From NCBI GenBank assembly GCA_049651845.1, contig JBASCW010000109.1:1-6037 (forward strand): a stretch of DNA of 6,037 nt. The letters are read 5' to 3'. The translations under genes and the position numbers were made by a program. The DNA comes from RBG-16-66-20 sp049651845 (GTDB lineage: Bacteria; Pseudomonadota; Gammaproteobacteria; Burkholderiales; SG8-39). Positions 5,874-6,037 of the stretch are shown here, piece by piece. Every line of letters starts with the position of its first letter. The first letter of the stretch is position 1. The notes beneath the pieces are model-generated. The model searched no databases. It had not been told where the DNA came from and saw only the letters and a program-made list of their open reading frames with translations.

Positions 5874-5895
5874 TGATTGCTGCATAACTAATGTC

Positions 5896-6037
5896 CTATT
5901 TTAGGCAAAGAGAGAGAGGGCAGTGGCGTAGGAAGGAGCGCAACAGCGTCGGGTTGTCGCCAATTTCCAAGACGCTTAGCTGTGCCTGCATGGCGAGTTC
6001 TTGAAACTCAAGCGGCGCGAAATTGGCGAGGCTGGTG
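5896..6037 (-). CDS. C-terminal end of an unrecognised minus-strand protein, truncated by the window
   Basis: Reading leftward from the right edge, a minus-strand frame stays open for 46 codons and stops with TAG at 5896-5898. The visible residues begin TSLANFAPLEFQELAMQAQ and continue with a LEIGDNPTLLRSFLRHC segment, plausible as helical protein. The last residues (PLSLCLK) are encoded by a CT-repeat tract and may be a run-out tail rather than a native C-terminus. I do not recognise a family. The stretch is lower in GC and uses rarer codons (CTA, TTG, ATT, AAT) more than the genes to its left, hinting at a different origin. It would converge with the small gene, with 22 bases between stops. 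It could be a native gene end, a mobile-element gene, a degraded remnant, or a chance frame. Confidence 0.42.
   Translation of the reverse strand, partial: TSLANFAPLEFQELAMQAQLSVLEIGDNPTLLRSFLRHCPLSLCLK
5957..6029. repeat. Perfect 11-base inverted repeat near the right edge
   Basis: TCGCCAATTTC (5957-5967) and GAAATTGGCGA (6019-6029) are exact inverted copies 51 bases apart, both inside the minus-strand frame. They could be paired binding sites or an RNA stem, or be fortuitous. The window ends too soon to see whether more copies follow. Confidence 0.45.

Noticed and set aside
5538..5885. Minus-strand frame of 115 codons opposite the small hypothetical gene
   Set aside because: Its composition is shadow-like and it lacks a ribosome binding site, whereas the plus strand has a Shine-Dalgarno, a promoter and sensible protein composition.
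5895..5905. CCTA-TTT-TAGG mini hairpin between the convergent stops
   Set aside because: A four-base, AT-containing stem is too weak to call a terminator, although an AT-rich convergent gap is a sensible place for one.
5909..5920. GA-rich simple repeat considered as a phase-variable tract
   Set aside because: It is only about five GA units and lies at the very 3' end of an uncertain frame, with no sign of a switchable gene.

Overview
The window is high-GC, Gram-negative DNA with tightly packed genes. A System I (Ccm) cytochrome c maturation protein, a COX15-type heme A synthase and the general protein styles point to Proteobacteria, most likely Betaproteobacteria. This placement comes from protein style and codon use, not from a marker gene.

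Layout from left to right. Position 1 to 1022 is the 3' part of ccmI, presumably the last gene of a ccm operon lying to the left. A 45-base gap holds a GC-rich hairpin and a good promoter whose predicted start point falls almost on the ATG of the next gene. From 1068 to 4429 there are four same-strand genes, very likely one operon: mobA and moeA (molybdenum cofactor synthesis, joined by a 4-base ATGA overlap), a type I cysteine dioxygenase family gene 31 bases after moeA, and ctaA (heme A synthase, joined to the dioxygenase by another ATGA overlap). After a 60 to 69 base gap with a perfect 8-base inverted repeat comes an MDR-superfamily oxidoreductase resembling mitochondrial-type 2-enoyl reductases (to 5488). 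A small uncharacterised gene with its own promoter follows (5556 to 5873). The right edge is lower in GC and carries the 3' end of an unrecognised minus-strand reading frame (5896 to 6037), convergent with the small gene.

How the genes fit together: ccmI, mobA/moeA and ctaA all supply cofactors or cofactor attachment for respiratory enzymes (heme c, molybdopterin, heme A). The dioxygenase is the odd one out. It may link thiol oxidation, through sulfinate and sulfite, to molybdenum and cytochrome-dependent respiration, but that is inference from gene order only. I see no RNA genes, CRISPR array, complete insertion sequence or clear novel defence system. The most useful leads are the dioxygenase with its apparently complete active-site set embedded in a cofactor operon, the probable leaderless mobA start, and the unidentified genes at the right end.
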